From: JANRKG01 sp033763635
GTDB taxonomy: Bacteria; Cyanobacteriota; Cyanobacteriia; GCF-001939115
Assembly: GCA_033763635.1 (NCBI GenBank)
Contig: JANRKG010000266.1
Location: 1-26,542 of the forward strand
DNA length: 26,542 nucleotides
Reading direction: 5' to 3'
A program made the position numbers and the translations under genes. The notes beneath the pieces were generated by a model that searched no databases, was not told the DNA's origin, and saw only the letters and a program-made list of their open reading frames with translations. Shown one piece after another: positions 14,446 to 21,936 of this stretch (positions within the stretch are counted from its first letter, which is position 1; every line of letters starts with the position of its first letter).

Positions 14446-16032
14446 ATGGATGCCGCTGCGCTCTGGCAACGCTATCAGGATTGGCTTTACTACCACGAGG
14501 GACTGGGCTTTTACGTGGATATCAGCCGGATGCGGTTTGATGAAGCATTCGTAGATTCGATGCGGCCCAGGTTTGAACGGGCCTTTAAGGAGATGGATGC
14601 CCTGGAAGGGGGGGCGATCGCTAACCCGGATGAACACCGGATGGTCGGTCACTATTGGCTGCGCGACCCGGATCTGGCCCCGACTTCCGATCTGAAACAG
14701 GATATTGTGGAAACCCTGGATCGGTTAGAAGCCTTTGCCAAAGAAGTTCACAGTGGAAGTATTTGTCCTCCCCAAGGCGGGAAGTTCACAGATGTAATTT
14801 CGATTGGGATTGGGGGATCTGCGTTGGGACCGCAGTTTGTGGCAGAAGCCCTGGCTGCGGATGCGCCCCCTCTGGCAATTCACTTCGTTGACAATACGGA
14901 CCCAGCGGGGATCGATCGCGTTCTGGCACGGGTTGGCGCTCGGCTGCACACGACTCTGGTACTCGTGATCTCCAAGTCAGGGGGAACTCCGGAAACCCGC
15001 AATGGCATGATCGAGGTCAAAAAGGCGTACCACGATCGAGGGTTGGACTTTTCCCGCCACGCAGTCGCGATTACAGGCCGGGGAAGTGGACTCGATCGTC
15101 AAGCGAATTCCGAGAACTGGTTGACCACGTTCCCGATGCATGATTGGGTCGGGGGGCGGACTTCGGAATTGTCAGCGGTGGGTCTTGTGCCTGCGGCCCT
15201 CCAGGGAATCGAGATTCGGGCTATGCTGGCGGGTGCGAAGGAGATGGATGCTGCCACCCGCAAACCGAGCCTGAAGGAAAATCCGGCGGCGTTGTTAGCC
15301 CTCTCCTGGTACTATGCGGGCAATGGTAAGGGGGAGAAGGATATGGTCGTTCTTCCCTATAAGGACAGCTTGCTACTCTTCAGTCGTTATCTACAACAAC
15401 TGGTGATGGAGTCCCTGGGGAAAGAAAAGGACTTGCACGGGCAGGTAGTCTATCAGGGGATCGCTGTGTATGGCAATAAAGGGAGTACGGACCAACATGC
15501 CTATGTGCAGCAACTCCGGGAAGGAGTTCCCAATTTCTTCCTGACGTTTATCGAAGTGTTGCACGATCGCCAGGGATCTTCGGTGGAAGTAGAACCGGGG
15601 ATTACTTCAGGAGATTACCTCTCTGGTTTGCTTCAGGGCACCCGTCAAGCCCTCTACGACAATCAGCGGGACTCTATCACTGTCACCATTCCTGAAGTCA
15701 ATCCTCATATCGTGGGTGCCTTAATTGCCCTCTATGAACGGGCGGTTGGCTTGTATGGCTTTTTGGTTCATATCAATGCCTACCATCAACCCGGAGTCGA
15801 AGCAGGTAAAAAGGCCGCAGCTAGCGTTTTGCAACTGCAACTCAAAGTGGTCCAAGCCCTCCAGGAGGCAACAACTCCCCTCTCCCTCATGGCCCTGGCA
15901 GAGAAGGCAGGATCACCGGATCAAGTAGAGGCAATCTATAAGATTGTGCGCCATCTTGGCTCGAACGATCGGGGAATTGTGCTGCATGGCAATCTCAGTG
16001 ATCCGGCTAACCTCACAGTTACGAAGGCTTGA
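14446..16032 (+). CDS. pgi: Glucose-6-phosphate isomerase
   Basis: A 528-aa cytosolic enzyme interconverting glucose-6-phosphate and fructose-6-phosphate. It links glycolysis, gluconeogenesis, the oxidative pentose phosphate path and glycogen metabolism. The sugar-isomerase (SIS) core is visible. SIGIGGSALGPQFVAEAL and VISKSGGTPETRNG bind the phosphate. DWVGGRTSELSAVGLVPA matches the first PGI signature in its cyanobacterial form, and GFLVHINAYHQPGVEAGKKA matches the second, with the catalytic Lys near its end. The length is typical for cyanobacterial Pgi, shorter than the ~550-aa enterobacterial enzyme. The start ATG at 14446 is preceded by a modest AGG. It is followed by a strong convergent terminator at 16043-16087. 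Confidence 0.97.
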   Translation: MDAAALWQRYQDWLYYHEGLGFYVDISRMRFDEAFVDSMRPRFERAFKEMDALEGGAIANPDEHRMVGHYWLRDPDLAPTSDLKQDIVETLDRLEAFAKEVHSGSICPPQGGKFTDVISIGIGGSALGPQFVAEALAADAPPLAIHFVDNTDPAGIDRVLARVGARLHTTLVLVISKSGGTPETRNGMIEVKKAYHDRGLDFSRHAVAITGRGSGLDRQANSENWLTTFPMHDWVGGRTSELSAVGLVPAALQGIEIRAMLAGAKEMDAATRKPSLKENPAALLALSWYYAGNGKGEKDMVVLPYKDSLLLFSRYLQQLVMESLGKEKDLHGQVVYQGIAVYGNKGSTDQHAYVQQLREGVPNFFLTFIEVLHDRQGSSVEVEPGITSGDYLSGLLQGTRQALYDNQRDSITVTIPEVNPHIVGALIALYERAVGLYGFLVHINAYHQPGVEAGKKAAASVLQLQLKVVQALQEATTPLSLMALAEKAGSPDQVEAIYKIVRHLGSNDRGIVLHGNLSDPANLTVTKA

Positions 16033-16042
16033 GAAATCGCCA

Positions 16043-16087
16043 ACAAAAAGGCGGGAAGTCAATAAGATTCACCCCCCGCCTTTTTGT
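16043..16087. terminator. Bidirectional terminator between pgi and the CAAD gene
   Basis: ACAAAAAGGCGGG pairs with CCCGCCTTTTTGT over 13 bp. The right arm supplies the T-run for pgi (+), and the left arm supplies the complementary T-run for the convergent CAAD gene (-), which stops at 16114. Confidence 0.85.
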
Positions 16088-16113
16088 GATGAACACACTT
16101 TGAAACAGAGAAA

Positions 16114-16548
16114 TTAATCAGCCTTATCCCCAAGAATTTGCTTTTTAAGGGATTGAATTTGACCAATCAACTCATCACGACTCGAAGCCTTCCAGAGATA
16201 GCGAGTTGTGAACCAAGTTGCATAAGCAATTCCAATCAGTTCAAAGGTGGGAGAAACCAGAGGAATATCATTGAGGGCATCTAGAACAGCCAGCGTCAGT
16301 TTGACAGACAGAGCCGCCAACAAAAATAAACCAAAGGAGACTAGGGGCTTTTCCTTAATGAAAACGCCTACATAGCTAGCCAAATCAGAAAAGAAATCGA
16401 GGGCTTGTGCGCCAATCTGTTGCCACTGACCAGAATCGCTTGTCGAAGACAGTCTACTCACGGAAGCTCCGCTCGTATTAATGTCCACAACTTGCTTGTT
16501 CGCATCTGTGGCATCGGAATATTCAGATTGCTGTAGTTCAGGATTCAT
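16114..16548 (-). CDS. CAAD-domain membrane protein (CURT1-like)
   Basis: A 144-aa protein with a polar N-terminal arm (1-45) and an amphipathic helix around 46-62 (AQALDFFSDLASYVGVF). Two membrane spans follow at about 69-92 (LVSFGLFLLAALSVKLTLAV) and 96-119 (PLVSPTFELIGIAYATWFTT). A C-terminal amphipathic helix (SRDELIGQIQSLKKQIL) ends the protein. This is the CAAD domain (cyanobacterial aminoacyl-tRNA synthetase appended domain), which also defines the CURT1 thylakoid-curvature proteins. As a stand-alone copy it most likely sits in the thylakoid membrane and shapes its edges. There is no Shine-Dalgarno before ATG. The gene is convergent with pgi. Domain assignment is good; the CurT role is inferred. 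Confidence 0.85.
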   Translation of the reverse strand: MNPELQQSEYSDATDANKQVVDINTSGASVSRLSSTSDSGQWQQIGAQALDFFSDLASYVGVFIKEKPLVSFGLFLLAALSVKLTLAVLDALNDIPLVSPTFELIGIAYATWFTTRYLWKASSRDELIGQIQSLKKQILGDKAD

Positions 16549-16893
16549 ATCGGTATCTAGAATGACAACCTATGCAGTTTTTACCAGAGGACTCACTCGT
16601 CCGCTATTCGAATTAGCAGCCAACGGCTCCAGCTTACGCTTCACAATTTCACGAGAGAAGCAGTAAATAATCTATCGCACCATGACGATAACTCGAATAG
16701 ATCATTTTGTGAAGAAAAAGACAGAGGAATTTGTGAACTGGCGAAAGATACCTCCAGGTTAAATCGATCCCCCAAAGGCTAGCTCTGTCTGAGGTCTCAT
16801 TTAAGGAAGCTGAATGGTTGGGAAGAGAACGATATTTTTTGATAGATAAAGATTTTTAATGGTCCCAGAGGAGCAATTGAGCCTGACCCACTC
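16549..16893. other. 345-base gap, no gene seen
   Basis: It lies between two minus-strand genes and should hold the CAAD gene promoter and the 3' end of the 151-aa gene's transcript. A widely spaced inverted repeat, CTATTCGA (16604-16611) with TCGAATAG (16693-16700), and an AT-rich patch near 16830-16858 are the only structures noticed. No convincing ORF, RNA or terminator is visible. Confidence 0.5.
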
Positions 16894-17349
16894 CTACGCC
16901 AAATGATCGTCGTCATCCATTTGAGCATCCCAATTAGCGGACAAAACCTCTGCAACCACTGCTTCCAATGCGGCAGCATTCAACGTTCGGCTCGTTTGCT
17001 CTTGCAGGGGATTTGACAGGGGAAATAGCAATAATTGCAAACTATCCTGGACGAGTTCAAAATAAGATTCACCTTCGGTGGATCGCTTTAGCTCTAAATA
17101 GTCAAAACTACAGACATTCAAGTACAGGGTATGGTTCGCCACTAGGGTTGATCGGCAAGGGTCGGAGAAGACTTCTAAAACAAACCCTTCATCTTCGTGA
17201 ATTAAGCGACCGTCCTGTCGATTGACGTAACGGACCCGCCCCAGATCTGAGAGGAGTCGTTGCATATCCTGCTTATTGACAACAATCCCAAAATCGATAA
17301 TGCAGGGCGCAGGAAGCCTGGTATTGCGAGGCAGTTTATCTTGACTCAT
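16894..17349 (-). CDS. Conserved-looking protein of unknown function, 151 aa
   Basis: A soluble protein without signal peptide or membrane span. The N-terminus, RLPAPCIIDFGIVVNKQDMQ, leads into a mixed alpha/beta region with strands such as GRVRYVNRQ, GFVLEVFSD, STLVANHTLYLNV and FDYLELKRS. A helical, acidic C-terminus follows (AALEAVVAEVLSANWDAQMD, then a DDDD run). Two cysteines (16 and about 65) are in hydrophobic contexts, with no zinc pattern. The coding look is good: balanced composition, ATG start and a stable long frame on one strand only. It stands alone between the CAAD gene and cobS, with weak Shine-Dalgarno support. I do not recognise the family and propose no function. Confidence 0.65.
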   Translation of the reverse strand: MSQDKLPRNTRLPAPCIIDFGIVVNKQDMQRLLSDLGRVRYVNRQDGRLIHEDEGFVLEVFSDPCRSTLVANHTLYLNVCSFDYLELKRSTEGESYFELVQDSLQLLLFPLSNPLQEQTSRTLNAAALEAVVAEVLSANWDAQMDDDDHLA

Positions 17350-17672
17350 GGGAAAAAATCTTTAGGGGATCTGGACCTCATTGCAGTGTGATATTTCATA
17401 GAGAATTATTACGAGGAATAATCAACTGCTAAGAGAGCGGGTAGCTAATGTCACAGGTAAGGTAACGACTCAAACAACAAGACTCAAACAACGATTTAGA
17501 TAGCAATCGCTAAGGCGCATTCATACTTCATCAAGAATTACCAACAATGAAATTCCTGTTTAAGTGCAATTTACCTTCTTCCATAACAGTAGCCTACGAA
17601 ACAATCTTAGCTCAATCCTTTTGGACCTTCGCCACTGAAATTTACTGAACTTTAAGCAGGAGTTACTAAGTT
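17350..17672. other. 323-base divergent promoter region with tandem repeat
   Basis: It separates the 151-aa gene (-) from cobS (+) and must hold both promoters. It contains the 14-bp duplication at 17467-17494 and a small ATTATT/AATAAT inverted repeat near 17406-17423. A GCCACTG string at about 17631 looks like part of a B12 box, but the rest of a cobalamin riboswitch is not found. Confidence 0.5.
17467..17494. repeat. 14-bp tandem duplication upstream of cobS
   Basis: GACTCAAACAACAA is followed directly by GACTCAAACAACGA, with one difference between copies. It is centrally placed in the divergent promoter gap. Confidence 0.85.
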
Positions 17673-18437
17673 TTGCCGATCCAGTTTTCTACCTTATGGA
17701 CCTACCTTACTGGAGGAATTGCCTTCTACACCTGTCTGCCAATTCCCCTGTCATGGAATCCTGAGTTTCAAGGGGTTGCTCGATGGGCGGTTTGGGTCGG
17801 ATTCTTAATTGGAGGGCTATTGGGCCTACTGGATTGGGGATTACACCTCCTGAGTCTGCCCCTCCTACCTCGGAGTGCCCTGTTGGTTGTGGCATGGATT
17901 GGGATAACCGGGGGGCTGCATCTGGATGGGGCGATCGATGCGGCTGATGGTCTTGCCGTCAAAGACCCAGGGCGACGGCTGGCAGTCATGACGGAAAGCA
18001 CTACCGGAGCCTTTGGAGTTATGGCTGCTGGGTGTATCTTGCTGCTCAAGGTTGCCGCCCTAACAGAGATTCAAGACGATCGCTGGCTGATTTTAATGGC
18101 AGTTGCCGGATGGGGCCGCTGGGGGCAACAACTAGCAATTGCGCGGTATCCCTATCTCAAACCAACGGGATTAGGGGCGTTCCATAAGCAAGCCATTCGA
18201 TCGCTCTGGGATGTCGCCCCTTCCCTACTCCTCCTGCTTGCCCTCAGTAGCGTCACCCTGATCCCCACCCTTGCTCATTGGCCCCTGACTCTCACTTTGA
18301 TCCTGGGAGGAGGGACGATCGCCTTCCTTACAGGAGCCTGGTTTAACCAAAAATTAGGGGGGCACACAGGCGATACCTACGGTGCTGTGGTGGAGTGGAC
18401 TGAAGCACTAATTCTATGCATGCTAACAGCCCTGTAG
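17673..18437 (+). CDS. cobS: Adenosylcobinamide-GDP ribazoletransferase (cobalamin synthase)
   Basis: A 254-aa integral membrane enzyme. It joins adenosylcobinamide-GDP with alpha-ribazole (or its phosphate) in the last steps of the nucleotide-loop assembly of cobalamin, or pseudocobalamin as cyanobacteria usually make. The family signature is GGLHLDGAIDAADGLAVKDP (about 74-93), with the metal-binding acidic residues, followed by MTESTTGAFGVMA. Five to six hydrophobic spans surround it, and the C-terminal GHTGDTYGAVVEWTE motif is intact. TAA in frame at 17667 leaves TTG at 17673 as the first start; AGGAG lies ten bases upstream. No other cob gene is adjacent, so it is a stand-alone locus. Confidence 0.93.
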   Translation: MPIQFSTLWTYLTGGIAFYTCLPIPLSWNPEFQGVARWAVWVGFLIGGLLGLLDWGLHLLSLPLLPRSALLVVAWIGITGGLHLDGAIDAADGLAVKDPGRRLAVMTESTTGAFGVMAAGCILLLKVAALTEIQDDRWLILMAVAGWGRWGQQLAIARYPYLKPTGLGAFHKQAIRSLWDVAPSLLLLLALSSVTLIPTLAHWPLTLTLILGGGTIAFLTGAWFNQKLGGHTGDTYGAVVEWTEALILCMLTAL

Positions 18438-18469
18438 AGACAAGAAATATCCCATCTCCACAGGGCTGT
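18426..18469 (+). terminator. Hairpin over the cobS stop codon
   Basis: ACAGCCCTGT (18426-18435, containing the first base of TAG) pairs perfectly with ACAGGGCTGT (18460-18469), with an inner GAGA/TCTC extension. It lacks a T-run, so it may stabilise the 3' end or terminate inefficiently between cobS and convergent hemA. Confidence 0.5.
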
Positions 18470-18532
18470 AAATCTCAGAATGATAGAGCAGGTTAGGACA
18501 GGTTAAAACAATACCATTGTGAGCATTTCCCT

Positions 18533-18560
18533 TCTGCCCTGTGTCCTCTGCCCTCTCCAA
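18533..18560. repeat. Heptad repeat between cobS and hemA
   Basis: TCTGCCC, TGTGTCC, TCTGCCC and TCTCCAA are contiguous; the first and third are identical and 14 bases apart. It is similar in composition to the tract at 7141-7168. Confidence 0.55.
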
Positions 18561-18616
18561 TACCAACACGTTAGGAACTGGGAAAGACACGACCTGTCGC
18601 ATCTCTCCAGGGATCG

Positions 18617-19903
18617 CTAACCGAATTGTTCTTCTGCATCCAGATTGAACAAGACCCGCAGGGTTTGCATGGCTTTTCGTCGCGCTTCAATGTCCTGCTG
18701 TGCCCTCAATTGCACCATCGGGTCATGCAAAATTTTATTCACAATCCCCCGTGTCAGCGCTTCAATCACATCCTTGTGTTTGTCACCAAACTCCGACCCC
18801 AGGCGGGATAGAGCCTTCTCTAATTCCTGGGCACGGATCGTTTCCACCTTGTCGCGCAGACTGCTGATCGTAGAAACCGTTTCCAACGATCGCCACCAGA
18901 CTTCAAAGGTTTCCAGTTCTTCCTCCAGTAATCCCTCGGCTTCCATTGCCATCGCTCGACGACTTTCCTGGTTCTGAGCGACCACAGCCTTCAGATCATC
19001 CACGTTATAAACATGGACATGCTCCAGGTCATTTACATCCGCATCGACGTTTCGGGGAACAGAGATGTCCACAAGCATGAGATGTTGCCCTGGCAGCACA
19101 GCCGCTTCTAAATTTCTCCGATTCAAAATGGGTTCGGTGGAAGCCGTGCTGGTGAATACGAGATCCGAATACCCAATGGTCTCCATCATGTTCTCTAAAC
19201 CGTGAAGATGCAGCCGAGCTTCTTTGAACTGGCTAGCAAGCTCCTGGGCACGTTCCAGCGATCGGTTACAGATGGAAATATGAGTTGCTCCCTTTGCCAG
19301 CAAGTGCTGCACCAACAGCCGAGACATTTTTCCCGCCCCAATAATCGCGACTCGACAAGCAGCAAGATTGGAGATCTTTAGCTGAGCCAGTTCGACCGCT
19401 GCGGAACTGATGGAAACAGCCCCCGTTCCAATGCTGGTCTCCGTCCGGACCCGTTTTCCAGCCGTTAACGCTTGCTTACACAATTGGTTGAGAATGCGAC
19501 CGATCCCGTTGTACTGCTGACCCAGCTTATGGGCATGTTTAACCTGGGCGAGAATTTGCCCTTCTCCCAAGACCAGGCTATCCAACCCCGCAGCCACCCG
19601 CATTAAATGCATCACCGCATCTTGGTGTAACAGGGTAAATAAATGTTGCCGTAAGAGACCCAGGGGAAGTTTGCTGTGATCTGCCAAAAACTGAGTGACC
19701 TCCCGGACTCCCTGTTCTGTCTCTTCAGTCACGATGTAGATTTCCAGGCGATTGCAGGTGCTCAAAACCACCACTTCATCTAGATGGGGGTAACTCTTCA
19801 GTTGCCCGATCGCCGCTTCATATTGATGTTCAGGAATACTGAGTTTCTCACGCACTTCAACCGGGGCTGTTTTATGACTGAGACCCACGACTGCAATGTT
19901 CAT
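18617..19903 (-). CDS. hemA: Glutamyl-tRNA reductase
   Basis: A 428-aa NADPH-dependent enzyme reducing glutamyl-tRNA(Glu) to glutamate-1-semialdehyde, the committed step for haem, chlorophyll, bilins and corrinoids. N-terminal MNIAVVGLSHKTAPVEVREK is diagnostic. The catalytic Cys50 lies in VVLSTCNRLEIY. GLDSLVLGEGQILAQVK and the Rossmann motif IIGAGKMSRLL (about 187-197) follow, then DISVPRNVDADV. The C-terminal helical dimerisation domain extends to about 420. Length is typical. The start ATG at 19903 has AGG eleven bases upstream. glpX lies directly upstream on the same strand with a 124-base gap holding an inverted repeat, an arrangement I know from other cyanobacteria. Confidence 0.97.
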   Translation of the reverse strand: MNIAVVGLSHKTAPVEVREKLSIPEHQYEAAIGQLKSYPHLDEVVVLSTCNRLEIYIVTEETEQGVREVTQFLADHSKLPLGLLRQHLFTLLHQDAVMHLMRVAAGLDSLVLGEGQILAQVKHAHKLGQQYNGIGRILNQLCKQALTAGKRVRTETSIGTGAVSISSAAVELAQLKISNLAACRVAIIGAGKMSRLLVQHLLAKGATHISICNRSLERAQELASQFKEARLHLHGLENMMETIGYSDLVFTSTASTEPILNRRNLEAAVLPGQHLMLVDISVPRNVDADVNDLEHVHVYNVDDLKAVVAQNQESRRAMAMEAEGLLEEELETFEVWWRSLETVSTISSLRDKVETIRAQELEKALSRLGSEFGDKHKDVIEALTRGIVNKILHDPMVQLRAQQDIEARRKAMQTLRVLFNLDAEEQFG

Positions 19904-19954
19904 GCTTGTTAACCTGATTTTTTAATCTCTACTGACAAAGTAAACAAATGATTT

Positions 19955-20021
19955 GGGAATGGGACATGGGTGATGGGACATGGGTAACTGCAAAAAGGCC
20001 AATTACCGATGTCCCATTCCC
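19955..20021. repeat. Tandem plus inverted repeat in the glpX-hemA gap
   Basis: AATGGGACATGGGT (19958-19971) is followed directly by GATGGGACATGGGT (19972-19985), four ATGGGNN heptads. A perfect inverted copy of the start, GGGAATGGGACAT (19955-19967) against ATGTCCCATTCCC (20009-20021), closes a 13-bp stem. Read on the minus strand, the stem forms seven bases after the glpX stop with CCTTTTTGC in its loop, so it could attenuate read-through into hemA. Confidence 0.75.
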
Positions 20022-20027
20022 CATGAC

Positions 20028-21074
20028 CTACCTGAGTTGAATGGTTCGGGGGGTTTCTTCCGTAAACATGTGGATGGTATCTACAAACCGGGCAGTTCTT
20101 GACTGGGTAGAGATAACCAGGCTTTGCGTCCGAGCGCCACCGTGGAAGAAGCGAACCCCTTCCATCAGGGTGCCAGGGGTAATCCCACAGGCTGCAAACA
20201 GGACGGTTTGACCAGAAGCCAGTTCATGGGTGTCATAAACCTTGTCGGGATCGGTGATATTGCATTCTTTCAACCGAGCCAGGTTTTCTTCCTTGGTCTT
20301 GTTGGCCCACTCTTTGGTTTGCACAATAGCTGGATCATAAACCAGTTGCCCCTGGAAATGCCCACCCAAACAACGCATTGCCGCAGCAGAAATGACTCCT
20401 TCAGGTGCAGCCCCAATCCCCATCAAGGCATGGATGTTGGTTCCAGCGAAGGCGCAGCAGATGGCGGCAGAAACGTCTCCATCGCTAATCAAACGGACCC
20501 GTGCCCCAGCCTCCCGGATTTCCTTGATCAGGTCTTTGTGGCGACCGCGATCCATCACCACAACAACCAATTCTTCGATCGCTCGATCCATACACTCAGA
20601 GAGGATCTTGAGGTTCTCGGTCGCAGACTTATTGATGTCTACCTTGCCTTTAGCAGCCGCAGGAGCCGCTAATTTCTTCATGTAGAAGTCAGGCGCTGCG
20701 AACAACCCACCCTTTTCAGAGATCGCCAGTACAGCCATCGACCCGTTTTGTCCGTAGGCCACCAAGTTGGTGCCTTCACAAGGGTCAACTGCGATATCAA
20801 TCTCAAGTAGTTCATCAGGATTGCAGTAGTTCCCTGCATCTTCGCGGGTACAGATTCCAACTTCTTCCCCGATATACAGCATGGGGGCTTCATCCCGCTC
20901 CCCTTCCCCAATCACAATGCGACCGCGCATGTGAATTCTGTTCATCCGTTCCCGCATGGCTTCTACGGCCACTTGGTCGGCAATGTTCTTTTCACCCTTA
21001 CCCATCCAACGAGACGAGGCGATCGCAGCCTGCTCCACTACCTCAATAATCTCTAGACCAAGCGTGTTCTCCAC
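20028..21074 (-). CDS. glpX: Class II fructose-1,6-/sedoheptulose-1,7-bisphosphatase
   Basis: A 348-aa dual-specificity phosphatase of the GlpX type. It hydrolyses fructose-1,6- and sedoheptulose-1,7-bisphosphate in the Calvin cycle and is usually the main and essential F/SBPase in cyanobacteria. Visible: the N-terminal LEIIEVVEQAAIASSRWMGK, metal-binding GEGERDEAPMLYIGEEVG, DPCEGTNLVAYGQNGSMAVL, MDRGRHKDLI, and the sugar-binding GIGAAPEGVISAAAMRCLGG. Length is normal. The start is GTG at 21074 with GGAGG seven bases upstream, in line with homologues starting MEN/MDN-xGLEIIE. hemA follows on the same strand. This class is regulated by AMP and redox in cyanobacteria, but no regulatory cysteine can be judged by eye here. 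Confidence 0.96.
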   Translation of the reverse strand: MENTLGLEIIEVVEQAAIASSRWMGKGEKNIADQVAVEAMRERMNRIHMRGRIVIGEGERDEAPMLYIGEEVGICTREDAGNYCNPDELLEIDIAVDPCEGTNLVAYGQNGSMAVLAISEKGGLFAAPDFYMKKLAAPAAAKGKVDINKSATENLKILSECMDRAIEELVVVVMDRGRHKDLIKEIREAGARVRLISDGDVSAAICCAFAGTNIHALMGIGAAPEGVISAAAMRCLGGHFQGQLVYDPAIVQTKEWANKTKEENLARLKECNITDPDKVYDTHELASGQTVLFAACGITPGTLMEGVRFFHGGARTQSLVISTQSRTARFVDTIHMFTEETPRTIQLR

Positions 21075-21273
21075 GAGATCAACCTCCCAACTGTTGAATT
21101 TGCCGTTGATTTTGCCTTATGAGCAAGTGGTTTCCCAATCTTAGAGTCTACCAAAGGGAGGGGATCGCCTGAGTCATTGATACCCTCGATGAAAGATTAA
21201 GTTTTACTGCGATACATACAAACTACGATCGATTACTCTAACTTTTTGTTACATCTGGTCATGGGAATGGGGA

Positions 21274-21537
21274 ATGTTTTTTACTGGCTCCTGTCCTATC
21301 ACCCTTACCATGCAAACCCTTCTTTGGTTCGTTGTTGCCTCGATTGGTGGCACGGCAGCAATTCTTGGCACCTTAATGACACTGGGGAGTCTTCTGTTGT
21401 GGTTCATTCCTCTCTCAGCCGAGAAAGGAACCAGAACAGACTGGTTGCAACGATTAAAACTATTGGCCTTCGCTGGGTCACTCGCCTTCTCTGGCTTTGC
21501 CCTGTTAAGACTGATCCCCTTTCCATCTGTCAGTTAA
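21274..21537 (+). CDS. Small two-span membrane protein, function unknown
   Basis: Up to 87 aa with two hydrophobic segments, TLLWFVVASIGGTAAILGTLMTLGSLLLWF and LLAFAGSLAFSGFALLRLIPF, joined by a charged loop (SAEKGTRTDWLQRLK). ATG at 21310 (MQTLLWFVVAS) may be the true start, giving 75 aa; the first twelve residues from 21274 look non-native. No strong Shine-Dalgarno marks either start. It is upstream of the glutaredoxin gene on the same strand and divergent from glpX. I recognise no family. Confidence 0.55.
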   Translation: MFFTGSCPITLTMQTLLWFVVASIGGTAAILGTLMTLGSLLLWFIPLSAEKGTRTDWLQRLKLLAFAGSLAFSGFALLRLIPFPSVS

Positions 21538-21579
21538 ACTGAGTTTCAGTGAGTTTCAGTGAGTCGCTCTGGGGTAGAT

Positions 21580-21897
21580 ATGCTGGATTTTCTGAATTCC
21601 TGGTTGGGTCGCCATCCCGATCGTATGAAAGCAAAGGTTGAAATTTATACCTGGCAGACCTGTCCTTACTGTATTCGAGCGAAAATGCTGCTCTCCTGGA
21701 AAGGGATAAATTTTACAGAATACAAAATTGATGGGGATGGAGCGGCCCGCGTCAAAATGGCAGAACGGGCCAATGGGCGACGCAGCGTTCCCCAGATTTT
21801 TGTGAATGATCAGCATCTTGGGGGCTGTGATGATCTCTATACACTCGATCGCCAGGGGAAATTAGACCCCTTGTTGGCGGCTGAACCGACTGGATAG
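21580..21897 (+). CDS. grxC: Glutaredoxin 3 (dithiol, CPYC)
   Basis: A cytosolic glutathione-dependent thiol-disulfide oxidoreductase of about 105 aa. The classical active site CPYC is preceded by EIYTWQT (Cys28 and Cys31 from this start). The cis-proline glutathione site follows as RRSVPQIFVNDQHLGGCDDL, and ANGRR is typical of the cyanobacterial GrxC group. An extra Cys sits just after the GG of the second glutathione-binding loop, as often seen in bacterial Grx3. I place the start at ATG 21580; an in-frame GTG at 21559 adds seven unlikely residues inside a 10-bp tandem repeat (GAGTTTCAGT x2, 21541-21560). tadA follows 39 bases downstream, and cotranscription is likely. Confidence 0.9.
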   Translation: MLDFLNSWLGRHPDRMKAKVEIYTWQTCPYCIRAKMLLSWKGINFTEYKIDGDGAARVKMAERANGRRSVPQIFVNDQHLGGCDDLYTLDRQGKLDPLLAAEPTG

Positions 21898-21936
21898 AAA
21901 ACTACTACCCCAATCTATGTAGATCTGGATTGACCT

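Noticed and set aside
17625..17672. GCCACTG resembling part of a cobalamin riboswitch upstream of cobS
   Set aside because: Only this heptamer matches; the B12 box core, the GGGAA segments and the expected ~200-base fold are not found.
20124..20672. 182-aa ORF on the + strand
   Set aside because: Antisense to glpX with no recognisable domain; shadow frame.
21246..21542. 98-aa ORF overlapping the small membrane protein
   Set aside because: The sequence in this frame is rich in Trp, His and Cys without membrane segments, whereas the 21274 frame gives two clean hydrophobic spans.
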